Shown piece after piece: positions 18,251 through 26,864 of a DNA stretch of 64,000 nucleotides; position 1 is the first letter of the stretch; each line of letters begins with the position of its first letter. The position numbers and the translations under genes were made by a program. The DNA comes from Caldisericaceae bacterium (GTDB lineage: Bacteria; Caldisericota; Caldisericia; Caldisericales; Caldisericaceae). Where the stretch lies: assembly GCA_027023025.1 (NCBI GenBank), contig JALVXB010000036.1, positions 13,916 through 77,915 on the forward strand. The letters are read 5' to 3'. Under the pieces are notes generated by a model. It made no database searches, was not told the DNA's origin, and worked only from the letters and a program-made list of their open reading frames with translations.

Positions 18251-18670
18251 ATGGATTGGAAGTATACAGATAAAATTGGCAAAATGAGCGAAGAAGAATT
18301 AAAAAAGCGGATTAAAGAGGTGATGAGTCTTGATACTTATAAAAAAATCAGGCCGATTCCGTATGTAGGAAGTGACGAGAAAGTCGTTTACGAAACGAGC
18401 GAATTCGTTGCGCGTTGCCCTGAAACGGGTATCATAGACTTTTACAAACTGCGTATAGAATACATTCCAGAGAAAAAACTTCCGGAGCTTAAGTCTTTTA
18501 AGTATTATTTGATGCAGTTTGAAGAGATTCCCATCTCACACGAACACCTTGCTTCGAAAGTTTACGACGACTTTCAAAAGGTCGTTCAGCCAAAGCGCTT
18601 ATATGTGTACTTAGAGGTAAATGTCAGGGGCGGGATAAAAACATACATCGAGCGCGGAGAAAAGATGTAA
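18251..18670 (+). CDS. queF: NADPH-dependent preQ0 reductase QueF
   Basis: 139 residues, the short single-domain (unimodular) QueF type of the tunnelling fold. EFVARCPETG holds the catalytic cysteine (C56). KSFKYYLMQF and ISHEHLASKVYDDF match the NADPH/substrate-binding motif and the conserved Glu/His region. The enzyme reduces 7-cyano-7-deazaguanine to preQ1 in queuosine tRNA modification, in the cytoplasm. AAGGAGG precedes the ATG. The gene stands alone; no other que genes are in the window. Confidence 0.94.
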   Translation: MDWKYTDKIGKMSEEELKKRIKEVMSLDTYKKIRPIPYVGSDEKVVYETSEFVARCPETGIIDFYKLRIEYIPEKKLPELKSFKYYLMQFEEIPISHEHLASKVYDDFQKVVQPKRLYVYLEVNVRGGIKTYIERGEKM

Positions 18671-19432
18671 GCGCTTGCTTTTCCGTATTTGTTAGGTGGA
18701 CGCTTTATAAAGCAATTTTACGGTAATTTGCCTGCGGGAGCGTGTTAACTTTCGGATAAATTTTCTATTCAGGATAATTTACTTTGGGCGAATTAAAACA
18801 ACGGGTAAGATTTTTTATTTCCGCGACAGTTAATGCGGAGGCGGCTCGTTTTTTAGAATTAGACCGTGATTATATTTATCAACTCTTTCACGCTTTTCGA
18901 TGTGTTCTGCACGCCAAAAGGTAAAATTTCTGCTGCGCTTTCCAAAATGCATTGTCGTTAGGGCAGAGATTCTTCACTCGCTTCACTCCTTCAGAATGAC
19001 GGGTTTTTTGTCGTCCTCGAGCGAAGGTTTTTTCGCTGTTCTGATCGCTTTTACAAAGGTACAAAGGATTGTAGTTTCTGTTTTTTCCTGTAGGTTTACA
19101 GTTAGGGCAGAGACTCTTCACTGCGCTCAGAGTGACAGAGTGCACCTTCATTTGGAAAGTTTTATTCCCCGCCATTCTTGAGCAAACACCCTCTCTACCG
19201 TCGTACTGAGTTCTCTTTACGAAGAACCACATTTTTGTATTCATAAAATTTGTATTATACTTAATTAAAAGATTGTTACCTTGAAAACTGTATTATCAGC
19301 GGAAGCAAAATTATAAAGGAAACCTATATTCTTTCTATTGTCTTTTGCCATGGTTAAAAAGGTATTACAAGAAATATGAAACTTTAATCTTTTTAATATA
19401 CAGTTTAAAATTTTGCTGTACTAAGAGTATAA
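18671..19432. other. intergenic region with dispersed elements
   Basis: About 760 bases without a supported gene. GCAGAG-type palindromic elements lie at about 18956-19000 and 19101-19136, with degenerate GTCGTCC-type fragments between and after them (about 19010-19070 and 19200-19225). Confidence 0.65.
18956..19136 (+). repeat. pair of dispersed palindromic elements
   Basis: Copies read GTTAGGGCAGAGATTCTTC...CAGAATGAC and GTTAGGGCAGAGACTCTTC...CAGAGTGAC, with a TCGTCCTCGAGCGA fragment between them. Confidence 0.8.
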
Positions 19433-19582
19433 GTGTTCTCTCTCATCGTGCAAACCTGGGGCTCCAACGGATGGCAGACCACTGCCTGGACATCCAAAAT
19501 TACCTACACGGTGCAGGCAGACGTTAACGGAGAGTACATTACAATTGCAACTGCCGCTGACACGGTGGAGAGGGAGCCGTAA
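19433..19582 (+). pseudogene. probable remnant of a secreted-protein gene (49 codons)
   Basis: A clean reading frame from GTG 19433 to TAA 19580-19582 encodes a peptide containing VQTWGSNGWQTTAWTS and YTVQADVNGEYITIATA. It looks like the C-terminal beta-rich part of an exported protein and is richer in GC than the flanks. There is no ribosome binding site or signal peptide, and a stop codon (TAA 19430) lies immediately upstream in frame. It ends 36 bases before the next secreted-protein gene, so a truncated former neighbour is the best reading. Confidence 0.45.
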
Positions 19583-19618
19583 AGTGCAGAGGACAGATAG
19601 AATAGGAGGTGAAGTGAT

Positions 19619-21736
19619 ATGAAAAAGGTAATTGCACTTTTAATTGCCGTAATGATTATGCTAACAGTATTCACAGGTTACGCAAAAGCGGACAACCCTG
19701 CGGCGAATCCGTACGCACCTGTTTGGACTTCAAGGGATATTTACGTAGGCGACCACCTCGGCTTTCTCATAAACAATCCGTCGCCTACCGTTTACCTTAC
19801 ACCCAGGGGGCACATTATTGCCGTGCTTCAGTCCCTCGACAAGGACACAAAAGGAGATGCGTACATCGTTTGCATAGACCCCGATAAAGGAACTGTCCTC
19901 TGGAAGAAACCGCTTTTCTGGAAGATTGCAGATACTTCTACGAATGTATTTGCCGACCCGAAAACGGATATGTTATACCTGCTTCTCTTTAAAAAGTGGA
20001 AAACAGGCACAATACCGCATACGAACATAGACGAGTACAAAACTCAGTACGAAATTGCAGGGTTCAACCTGAAGACCGAAACGCTTGAGTGGACGTGGCA
20101 GACGCCGAATGACGAGGAAGTAGGGCTGTACGGCTTTGGTATGCCATTATCTACAATTCGTCCTGTTTACGGCAAGGGTATTTTCTTCGACTACGACCTG
20201 GAAACGCACGATCCTAAAGGACACATTATAGACCACTTCCGCACTCAGTTCATCACCACGGACGGATGGGCGAAGTTCGACCTGCAAGGTTCTGCATCCG
20301 CACCTATTTGTGCACCTCTTTATGTGAACAAAGACGGTTATATTGTAGGATACAACGCAGGTACTGTTTATATAATAGACCCATCCACCGGCAAGGTCGT
20401 CAAATCGTACCCTTTCCAGAGTAAAGACTTTTACGACAAGAAAAACACTATCTTAGTAGTAGCCCCCGCTCCCCTTGTCTATCCGTACACAGATGAAGGG
20501 GCGTACGGAAAGTTCGGGATATACAAGCAGGATAAGATGTGGACGGACAAAGTAGGGTTCGATATACTCGGCACCCTGAGAAAGGTAGGCGACCACTACG
20601 CAATATTGAACCCGTACAAAGTCGTTCCTAAACCTGCTGACGCAAAACTGTCAATGTTCCTTGCCTATCCAAACTTTTCTTTCAATTACTACATATATGA
20701 AACTCCGAAGTACGGGATCTTTATGGACTCTGCCGGGTACCACCTGAACCAGAGGGTAATGGTGTTCAACAAAAAAGACATATCCCTCGTGTGGGAGTTT
20801 GCAACTCAGACTTACAAAGGCGATAATACACACCCAGCAGTCGTTGCAGACAACAGCGCCGTTATATACAAAAACAACATGCTGCTCATAACTGACGGCG
20901 AGATCTACATGATGGACGTGGACACGGGAAACATTGCAAAAACTCTGCCTATTAAGATACCGAATGACGATACGAAAGAACTCCTTGCCACCGTGTCTGG
21001 TATATTCGACAACGGCTTCTTCATGCTGAAGTGGAGCGCAAAAGACAAGAACGACCTCGGCAACGATAAACTTTACCTCACTATTTACAGCAAGCCGTCT
21101 TCCACGCTGACCGTGCAGAACTCTATTCCTGGAACAAAGATAATTCTCAAAGACGAAGACGGCGTCGTGTGGAGCACGAACGCAAATACGCCTATTACGG
21201 TAAGGCCTGGAACTTACACGATTACTCTGCCTAAGCCCAACGCACCTTATATGGAATCTCCATCTCCCATTACGGTAACGCTTAAAGACGGAGAAAACAA
21301 AGTCGTGAAGTTCAACTACGTTAAGGACTACGAAGTGAAGCTCCAGGTAAACAGCAAGGAGTTCTTTGTGAACGGCAAGGCGTACACCTTAGACTCTCCG
21401 CCCGTCATTATTCCAAAGTGGGGAAGAACTGTCGTTCCGATAAGGGCAATAGTAGAAGCACTTGGAGGAACCGTTCAGTGGGATCCTGCAGAGCGTAAGG
21501 TAACGGTAGCGCTTGGAGGGCACAAGATTGCCCTGTGGATAGGCAAGAACAAGGCTCAGAAGGACGACTTCCTCATTATTCCCATAGACAAAGACCCGGA
21601 CGTAAAGCCTATTATTATAAACAACAGGACGATGCTGCCGTTGAGGTTCGTTGCAGAGTCGCTTGGATGCACGGTAAACTGGGACCCTGCGACAAAAACT
21701 ATCACCTTAGAGTACAAGAGTGAGTTAGGGGGATAG
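19619..21736 (+). CDS. secreted beta-propeller protein with C-terminal stalk (Cu-amine-oxidase N) domain
   Basis: 705 residues. A signal peptide (about 1-24, ending AKA) is followed by a repetitive PQQ-type propeller-like region (about 30-495; for example DPDKGTVLWKKP, DPSTGKVVKSY and DVDTGNIAKTL blades). A PEGA-like strand-rich domain (about 497-565, IPGTKIILKDEDG) comes next. The last 130 residues form a copper-amine-oxidase N-terminal-like stalk domain in two halves: WGRTVVPIRAIVEALGG, then NNRTMLPLRFVAESLGC. The stalk module is a surface/structural domain, not an oxidase. The propeller may bind a cell-surface ligand. AGGAGGTGAAGTGAT precedes the ATG. Confidence 0.82.
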   Translation: MKKVIALLIAVMIMLTVFTGYAKADNPAANPYAPVWTSRDIYVGDHLGFLINNPSPTVYLTPRGHIIAVLQSLDKDTKGDAYIVCIDPDKGTVLWKKPLFWKIADTSTNVFADPKTDMLYLLLFKKWKTGTIPHTNIDEYKTQYEIAGFNLKTETLEWTWQTPNDEEVGLYGFGMPLSTIRPVYGKGIFFDYDLETHDPKGHIIDHFRTQFITTDGWAKFDLQGSASAPICAPLYVNKDGYIVGYNAGTVYIIDPSTGKVVKSYPFQSKDFYDKKNTILVVAPAPLVYPYTDEGAYGKFGIYKQDKMWTDKVGFDILGTLRKVGDHYAILNPYKVVPKPADAKLSMFLAYPNFSFNYYIYETPKYGIFMDSAGYHLNQRVMVFNKKDISLVWEFATQTYKGDNTHPAVVADNSAVIYKNNMLLITDGEIYMMDVDTGNIAKTLPIKIPNDDTKELLATVSGIFDNGFFMLKWSAKDKNDLGNDKLYLTIYSKPSSTLTVQNSIPGTKIILKDEDGVVWSTNANTPITVRPGTYTITLPKPNAPYMESPSPITVTLKDGENKVVKFNYVKDYEVKLQVNSKEFFVNGKAYTLDSPPVIIPKWGRTVVPIRAIVEALGGTVQWDPAERKVTVALGGHKIALWIGKNKAQKDDFLIIPIDKDPDVKPIIINNRTMLPLRFVAESLGCTVNWDPATKTITLEYKSELGG

Positions 21737-21801
21737 TGTAAATAGAGATTGTTTGCTTTAAAAGCACTTTGCTAAAAGAAAAAAAGAGTATAATTCAATG
21801 T

Positions 21802-21978
21802 ATGAAATGGTTTCTTCTGTGGCTGTTTTTTATGCTGGTTAGTGTTGCTAATATAGTGAGTATCGTAATGGTCGTTAGAGGTTTTTCAAGGAGAGACGGA
21901 CAGCTGATAATAATTGGCGGACTTCTGGGGTTGCTCTCCCTTTACCTCAGCGTGAAGTTTGTCGGCACGCTTTTTTAG
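21802..21978 (+). CDS. small two-helix membrane protein
   Basis: 58 residues from ATG 21802; an upstream TTG (21769) would add 11 residues but has no ribosome binding site. Two hydrophobic helices (about residues 3-25 and 34-55) are joined by a short RGFSRRDGQ loop. TATAAT at 21789-21794 ends seven bases before the ATG, so a leaderless mRNA is likely. Its stop codon overlaps the stop of the convergent glycosyltransferase gene by four bases. Family not recognised. Confidence 0.5.
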   Translation: MKWFLLWLFFMLVSVANIVSIVMVVRGFSRRDGQLIIIGGLLGLLSLYLSVKFVGTLF

Positions 21979-23081
21979 CGCGCTGCGTTTTGCTTTATGC
22001 TGTCCACGATGCGCAGGAAGTTTTTTACAGAAACTGCCGTTTTGTGCAGCGGTTTTATTCCCGAGAAACTCTGCGCAACTTCCACATCGCGGGCGAGGTT
22101 TATCTCGTCCTGACTTACGGAGTAAAGCGTGCCTTTCGACTTGTGGTAGCGTGCAAGGTACTCCTGCTCACTCATTCCAGGTGTTGGCACGATCAACGCC
22201 TTTTTTTCAAGTTCTGCAAGGTCCATCAGAGTCGTGTATCCCGCACGCCCTACAATCATTTTTGCCCGGTTCATAAATGTAATTCTGTCCTCTCCGCTTA
22301 TGTACGGATATACGGTTATGTTGCCTGCAAGCTCCTCTTTTTCGCCGCCGCTCGGGTTGCCAAGCAGGAAAACTTTTTTGCCTTTGAGTTCTTTTGCCTG
22401 TGAGAGTAGTTTGCTGATAAATGTCTTCTTCTCGTCTACAATAAAACCGCTTATCACGAACAGGTAGTCGATGTCCTGTTCGATGTCTATTTTTTCGTAA
22501 CTCGAAGAGATTCCAATGTAGCGGATTTTTGAGATTGGTATAAGGCGGACATTGTGGCTGAGTTTTCCCGAAACTGAATACTCAAGGCTTGCAAAGTCAG
22601 GCACGACGATGCGGGTAAAGTGCGTAAAGTGCAGGCTGTTTGCAAGTTCTGTGCCTTTTTCTGCCAATTTCTCAAAGAGCATCGAGGCAAAGTGAAGCTG
22701 GTGCGTAATGATAATTGACGGCTTCATCAGGGTGAAGACCCCGTAACGGCCGTCCGTAATCGTCATATCTATATAGTACTGTTTTGCTAATTTGCTCGTG
22801 TATATGCGCTCCTGTAGAATCATTTTGCCCGTGCGTGTCAGGTCGCCAAGCAGTAAAAAGTAAAATGTCTTTTTGCCGTAACCCCTTTCCATTGGCGGAT
22901 AGCCAGGATAGTCGATGTACGCTTTCACGGAACTGCCGAGTTCTTTTTTGAGCAGTGCAAGTGCGTTGCCCGTACTGAGGATGTAAACTTCGTCGCCGCG
23001 CGCTATCAGCGCCTTTATCAGTGGCAGGCTTCTCGTTGCGTGCCCCAGTCCAAGGTTGCAAACTCCGTAAAGTATTTTCAT
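21975..23081 (-). CDS. GT28/MurG-like glycosyltransferase
   Basis: 368 residues with the two-Rossmann GT-B layout. The N terminus YGVCNLGLGHATRSLPLIKAL carries the glycine-rich acceptor loop seen in MJ1255/MurG-like enzymes. The C-terminal half has VFLLGNPSGGEKEEL and the nucleotide-sugar-binding IVGRAGYTTLMDLAELEKKALIVP. These residues predict transfer of a sugar from a UDP-type donor at the inner membrane face, but the acceptor is unknown. No Shine-Dalgarno precedes the ATG; an AT-rich TATAAAAT sequence lies 6-8 bases upstream, again suggesting a leaderless start. Confidence 0.8.
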   Translation of the reverse strand: MKILYGVCNLGLGHATRSLPLIKALIARGDEVYILSTGNALALLKKELGSSVKAYIDYPGYPPMERGYGKKTFYFLLLGDLTRTGKMILQERIYTSKLAKQYYIDMTITDGRYGVFTLMKPSIIITHQLHFASMLFEKLAEKGTELANSLHFTHFTRIVVPDFASLEYSVSGKLSHNVRLIPISKIRYIGISSSYEKIDIEQDIDYLFVISGFIVDEKKTFISKLLSQAKELKGKKVFLLGNPSGGEKEELAGNITVYPYISGEDRITFMNRAKMIVGRAGYTTLMDLAELEKKALIVPTPGMSEQEYLARYHKSKGTLYSVSQDEINLARDVEVAQSFSGIKPLHKTAVSVKNFLRIVDSIKQNAAR

Positions 23082-23251
23082 ACGATTATTTTATAGATTT
23101 CTCGGAAAATAAAAACTCAAAGCAAATACTTGCCTGAACATTTTTCCTCCTAAAACGGTTCCAATGTAAACGAAAAATTTGAAAATGTAATGTATTTTAC
23201 GGCGGCTTGCATACATTAGAAATAGATTTTCCTTGAAGTGTATTATCTTAT

Positions 23252-23279
23252 TGACATTATAAATTTTTTGAATATAATT
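23252..23279 (+). promoter_or_regulatory. consensus promoter with a long leader before the DgcN-like gene
   Basis: Perfect TTGACA (23252-23257), 16-base spacer and perfect TATAAT (23274-23279). Transcription would start near 23286, about 143 bases before the coding start. That leader contains a 48-codon frame (23308-23454) with AGGTG upstream, overlapping the main gene's start. Confidence 0.8.
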
Positions 23280-23428
23280 ACGCCTGATTTTAGAAATAGG
23301 TGAAAAAATGAAAAACAATACTGTGGTCGTATCTGATGAAGGTGAAAAGCCACCACCCTCTGAGTGGTCAGGTTCAATAGTTTTACATTCCAAATATTTC
23401 AAAAATATCTCTTTGGAGGGAAACCAAA

Positions 23429-24514
23429 ATGCAAAAAGCAATTATCCTCTGTGAGGGGAAGTTTGGCACGACAGAGGGAAAGTCTGCACACGGCCTCGTG
23501 CGTTATTCCAGGCGTTTTAAGATTGTGGGCGTAATCGACTCTACTTTTCGAGGAAAAGATGCAGGCGAAGTGCTTGACGGTGTACCAAACGGTATTCCGT
23601 TTTTTGGCTCGCTGGAAGAAGCGCTGAATGCAACTTCTGATGCGCACTACTTAATTATCGGTGTTGCAACTGACGGTGGAAAACTGCCGCCTTCTTACAG
23701 GAAAGTTGTGAAAAGTGCTGTTCTGCACGGGATGAACATCGTAAACGGGCTGCACGAATACATTTCTGACGATAAAGAACTCTGCGGCCTTGCACGGGAG
23801 CATAAGGTGCACATCGTTGACATAAGAAAACTTGCTAAGGGCAGCCACTTTTTCACCGGGGAGATTGAGTCGGTCAGGGCCGTAAAAATCGTCGTACTTG
23901 GCACGGATTCTGCAATAGGCAAACGCACTACTGCGCTGATGATTAAGGATGCTTTGAATAAAATGGGGCTGAAAACTGTTTTTATTGGAACAGGGCAAAC
24001 TTCGTGGATGCAGGGCGAGCGGTATGTTTCAATTATGGACTCTACTCTGAACGACTATGTGTCGGGTGAACTCGAGCACACCGTGGTGCGTGCTTACAGA
24101 AACGAAAAGCCCGATGTAATTATTATAGAAGGACAGGGAAGTATTTTACACCCTGCATATCCTGGAGGGTTTGAAATTATTACCTCTACAAAACCCGACG
24201 CCATTATTTTACAGCACAGCCCAAAGAGACTCCGCTTTGACGGATTTGAGAAGTACTACATTCCTTCTTTGAAAAAGTTTATTCTCGTGCTGGAAAAATT
24301 GTCCGACAGGAAGGTTATTGCAATTACCCTGAACCACGAAAAAATAAAAGACGAAGAATTGCTGAAGACGGAAAAGGAAATAGAGTATAGGTTTCACATT
24401 CCGGCATCTGATGTGCTGAAAGAAGGGCCGGGTAAGATCGTAAGTGCTATTCTGCATAGTTTCCCTAAACTAAAAAACAAACTGCACGACAAAAAACGGT
24501 TGAGGCAGCAGTAG
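23429..24514 (+). CDS. DUF1611 family protein, DgcN-like (D-glutamate N-acetyltransferase-like)
   Basis: 361 residues matching DUF1611/COG3367. An N-terminal Rossmann-like part (about 1-145) contains VGVIDSTFRGKDAGEVLDG. The C-terminal part has a P-loop, LGTDSAIGKRTTA (about residues 157-169), followed by FIGTGQTSWMQG and IIIEGQGSILHPAYPGG. A family member, DgcN, was described as an acetyl-CoA-dependent D-glutamate N-acetyltransferase acting with an epimerase-like DgcA. No dgcA is adjacent here, so that activity is tentative. GGAGGG sits 9 bases before ATG 23429. The gene is convergent with the PPC gene. Confidence 0.82.
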   Translation: MQKAIILCEGKFGTTEGKSAHGLVRYSRRFKIVGVIDSTFRGKDAGEVLDGVPNGIPFFGSLEEALNATSDAHYLIIGVATDGGKLPPSYRKVVKSAVLHGMNIVNGLHEYISDDKELCGLAREHKVHIVDIRKLAKGSHFFTGEIESVRAVKIVVLGTDSAIGKRTTALMIKDALNKMGLKTVFIGTGQTSWMQGERYVSIMDSTLNDYVSGELEHTVVRAYRNEKPDVIIIEGQGSILHPAYPGGFEIITSTKPDAIILQHSPKRLRFDGFEKYYIPSLKKFILVLEKLSDRKVIAITLNHEKIKDEELLKTEKEIEYRFHIPASDVLKEGPGKIVSAILHSFPKLKNKLHDKKRLRQQ

Positions 24515-24559
24515 ATTTTTTAAAGCGATTTCTAAAGGAGGTGTATTTATCCTGTGAAT

Positions 24560-25072
24560 TTACGGCTTTACCTTAAACAGAGTAAAGCCTGTTTCTTTAT
24601 CGAATTCCTTCTTTATGTGGATGTCTTTCATTTCGACGAGGGTGAGTTCCACCGTTGCGCAGACGAGATTTCCTTCTTCAAGGAGATGCCCGCCAAATGT
24701 GCGGCCTGTGCCGTCTGCAAGTAGTGCGTGGAAGTGGTATTCAATTGTACTTCCGCCCTCGTTCTGAGCAGGATTTTTGTCCTGAGCAGGCAATTTTTTT
24801 GCAGAAGGATTTTTGGCAATAAATCCAGAGAGGCTGATCAGTTCGCAGTTCTCCTTGAGCAAAATCGGCTCGTGGTATGTGCCATTTTTCGTGATAAATG
24901 TGTAATGAGTGCTTTCCAGGCTGCCTATTCCGTTAGGAACGAACGCTGCGCTGAAGCCCGTTTGCCGAAATGCCTGTAAAATTGCCTTTACGAGATTTGA
25001 ATGCGGCAGTATGCGGACGAATGCGATGCGACTCGTTTCACCGTTTTTAACTTCTACGCGCTCGCTATTCAC
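24560..25072 (-). CDS. PPC (DUF296) domain protein
   Basis: 170 residues. GSLESTHYTFI, ELISLSGFIA, EYHFHALLADG and the highly characteristic FGGHLLEEGNLVCATVELTL identify the PPC/DUF296 domain. It is found in plant AT-hook proteins and in bacterial stand-alone proteins that form trimers. A Lys/Ala/Glu-rich insertion (about residues 88-106) interrupts the middle of the domain. Bacterial members are of unclear function, often called DNA-binding by homology. It is transcribed alone and is convergent with the DgcN-like gene. Confidence 0.85.
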   Translation of the reverse strand: MNSERVEVKNGETSRIAFVRILPHSNLVKAILQAFRQTGFSAAFVPNGIGSLESTHYTFITKNGTYHEPILLKENCELISLSGFIAKNPSAKKLPAQDKNPAQNEGGSTIEYHFHALLADGTGRTFGGHLLEEGNLVCATVELTLVEMKDIHIKKEFDKETGFTLFKVKP

Positions 25073-25440
25073 TTATTGTGTCCTTTCTGCGTTCAGCGCA
25101 AATACCTGTTCGAATTTCGTTATGTTCTCTGGTAAGGAGCGTGCTCGCAGAAAAATTATTTCTTCAGAGGTAATAAAGAATAGACCTGCTTTTTCTGATT
25201 GCAGGCAGCACCGTGTAAAAATCTTCAACCTTTTATTCAAGTGTACTCCCCCTTTTCAGCTTATTTATGTGCTGTGCGGTGAAACTTTAAAATAGCACGG
25301 CTTTTAACAAATAGTGTTCTTAATTGCTTACTTTTGCGTGCTTCCCGCGCATTTTTCGTAAAATTTTGCATTCTGCTCCACCGCATTGTGCTTTTACATT
25401 ATAGGACGATTGTAAAAATTAAAAACTGGTTTTTATAGTT
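25073..25440. other. intergenic region, nothing recognised
   Basis: About 370 bases between the PPC gene (minus strand) and the tRNA. AT-rich, with no repeat of the dispersed families and no credible reading frame with a ribosome binding site. Confidence 0.6.
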
Positions 25441-25467
25441 TTGCTTTGTTCGTGTATTGCTGTATAA
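25441..25467 (+). promoter_or_regulatory. promoter of tRNA-Arg
   Basis: TTGCTT (25441-25446), 15-base spacer and TATAAT (25462-25467), about 17 bases before the mature tRNA 5' end. Confidence 0.6.
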
Positions 25468-25483
25468 TTTTGTGTGTTTGCGT

Positions 25484-25558
25484 GCGCCTGTAGCTCAAAG
25501 GATAGAGCGGCGGCCTCCGGAGCCGCAAATAGGGGTTCGATTCCCCTCAGGCGTACCA
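25484..25558 (+). tRNA. tRNA-Arg (anticodon CCG)
   Basis: A 75-base cloverleaf. Acceptor GCGCCTG pairs with CAGGCGT (one G-U at the end). The D arm is GCTC/GAGC. The anticodon stem GCGGC/GCCGC has loop CTCCGGA, giving anticodon CCG for codon CGG. The T arm is AGGGG/CCCCT with loop TTCGATT. The CCA end is encoded. Confidence 0.96.
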
Positions 25559-25808
25559 GTTTTGCCTGTTGCAGTGTGTATGTTTAGGTTTTACAAAAAT
25601 CGTTTCATAAAAGTGCGGCTTTTTATTCTTTGCCGTAAAGGTAGAGACTCTTCGCCGTAGTTAGAGTAATAGGAATAAATAAACGGCTTTGTTTAGTGTA
25701 TAGAGTCTTTGCTTGTAGTATCAAAAAGCGTAGATACTCTGCAATGCCTGTGGGGCCGTTTGCTCCAGGTATTGTAAGTTTTCATTGCTGGAGAATGCTG
25801 CACGAATT

Positions 25809-25836
25809 TTGCAAAACTCCCTCAAACTGTTAAACT
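25809..25836 (+). promoter_or_regulatory. promoter of the XRE regulator, leaderless arrangement
   Basis: TTGCAA (25809-25814), 16-base spacer and TAAACT (25831-25836). Six bases then lead straight to ATG 25843, and no ribosome binding site is present. Confidence 0.6.
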
Positions 25837-25842
25837 AAAACG

Positions 25843-26166
25843 ATGGGTATAAAGGAAACTTTTGCGGAGAAGTTAAAAAAAGAACTCAAAGATGCAGGCA
25901 TCACCCAGAAGGTGCTTGCAAGGCGGGCGCACATCTCGGAAGCGTACATAAGCCAGATCCTTTCGGGGAAGCGCACCCCAACGATTGCCGTTGCAAAGCG
26001 CATCGCTGAGGCACTGGGCAAACCCGTTTCTTACTTTTTAGAAGATAACTTTGATGTGCGGATTTTTCTGAGGAAGAGCAAAAATCTTTCCGAGGAAGAC
26101 ATAAAGGCAGTCGAGGCATTTATTGACTATCTAATAGAAAAGAAAAACAATGAAAAAGGTCGTTAA
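25843..26166 (+). CDS. XRE-family HTH regulator
   Basis: 107 residues. Residues about 10-65 form a five-helix lambda-repressor-type DNA-binding domain (GITQKVLARRAHISEAYISQIL carries the helix-turn-helix, then SGKRTPTIAVAKRIAEALG). A helical tail follows (about 70-107, SEEDIKAVEAFIDYLIEKK). It overlaps the following ImmA-like gene by 17 bases, the standard ImmR/ImmA-like arrangement in which the peptidase cleaves the repressor. It may control a mobile element or stress response, though no other phage genes adjoin. The mRNA appears leaderless. Confidence 0.88.
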   Translation: MGIKETFAEKLKKELKDAGITQKVLARRAHISEAYISQILSGKRTPTIAVAKRIAEALGKPVSYFLEDNFDVRIFLRKSKNLSEEDIKAVEAFIDYLIEKKNNEKGR

Positions 26167-26647
26167 AGAAATGCTTGAGCGCTTTCCAAACGGCGAGCCT
26201 CCGTTTCAGGTGGATGTAAAAGCCGCGCTGGAGCACTTTGTAGGAAAAGAAAACATTTACTATACGGAACTTCCACCTGCGGTGGGCGGTTTCCTTATAT
26301 TCATTAACGATACGCCAAATGTCGTAATCAATAAACTTCACGGGAAGAACAGGAGGCACTGGAGCGAAGCGCACGAACTTGCAGAATACCTGCTGCACAG
26401 GGACAAACTCCACAGTTCGCTTTACTTCCACCTGAGGGACATCGATACGAAAGAAGAGCACAAAGTAAATAAACTTGCAGGAGAGATGCTTATGCCAGCA
26501 CCGATAATCGTCCGCGCCGTAAGTGAATTCAAAAAGTTGGGTATTAGTGAGGCAAGAGAAGCATTTCTTGAACACCTTTGCAAACGGTTTGTAGTGTCGA
26601 AAGAAGCACTTTTAATTCGTATGGAAGAACTACACATTACGCTGTAA
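26150..26647 (+). CDS. ImmA/IrrE-type metallopeptidase-like protein with altered zinc motif
   Basis: 165 residues. The central NRRHWSEAHELAEYLLH region corresponds to the zinc helix of ImmA/IrrE peptidases, and EHKVNKLAGEMLMP matches the conserved downstream ExxAN-x-FAxxLLMP element. At the second zinc His of HExxH this protein has Glu (HELAE, residues 75-79), with another His at 83. It could use a shifted ligand set or be inactive. Overlap with the XRE gene implies translational coupling and a repressor/anti-repressor partnership. Confidence 0.78.
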   Translation: MKKVVKEMLERFPNGEPPFQVDVKAALEHFVGKENIYYTELPPAVGGFLIFINDTPNVVINKLHGKNRRHWSEAHELAEYLLHRDKLHSSLYFHLRDIDTKEEHKVNKLAGEMLMPAPIIVRAVSEFKKLGISEAREAFLEHLCKRFVVSKEALLIRMEELHITL

Positions 26648-26726
26648 TTGTTGGTTGTGAAAAAGGACGCGTGGATAATCACTCGTATCTTAGTGGCAAA
26701 TTTTTTGGTGACGCTTGCATTATTCT

Positions 26727-26768
26727 GTCACTCTGAGCGAAGCAGCTGAAGAACCTCTGCCTTAACGA
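26727..26768 (-). repeat. dispersed palindromic element
   Basis: A reverse-orientation GCAGAG-type copy (CTCTGAGCGAAGCAGCTGA...CTCTGCCTTAACG) in the convergent gap between the ImmA-like gene and the MFS gene. Confidence 0.8.
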
Positions 26769-26864
26769 CCATACCTTTAGGGAGTTGTTCTAAAAGAAAC
26801 GGCTAATAAAGAATTCCTGATTCGAGAACGAACATTTTGAAGAATAACCACTTTAATTACCACA

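Noticed and set aside
18900-19181. Reading frames over the dispersed palindromic elements (here and at 30700-30963, 45660-45860, 44140-44370)
   Set aside because: Their peptides are translations of the GCAGAG/GTCATCC repeat families, with no ribosome binding site; typical spurious frames.
24534-24727. AAAGGAGGTG followed by a GTG frame of 57 codons antisense to the PPC gene
   Set aside because: The spacing to GTG is long, the frame runs opposite to a well-conserved domain gene, and its peptide shows no family features. Probably a chance or relic site.
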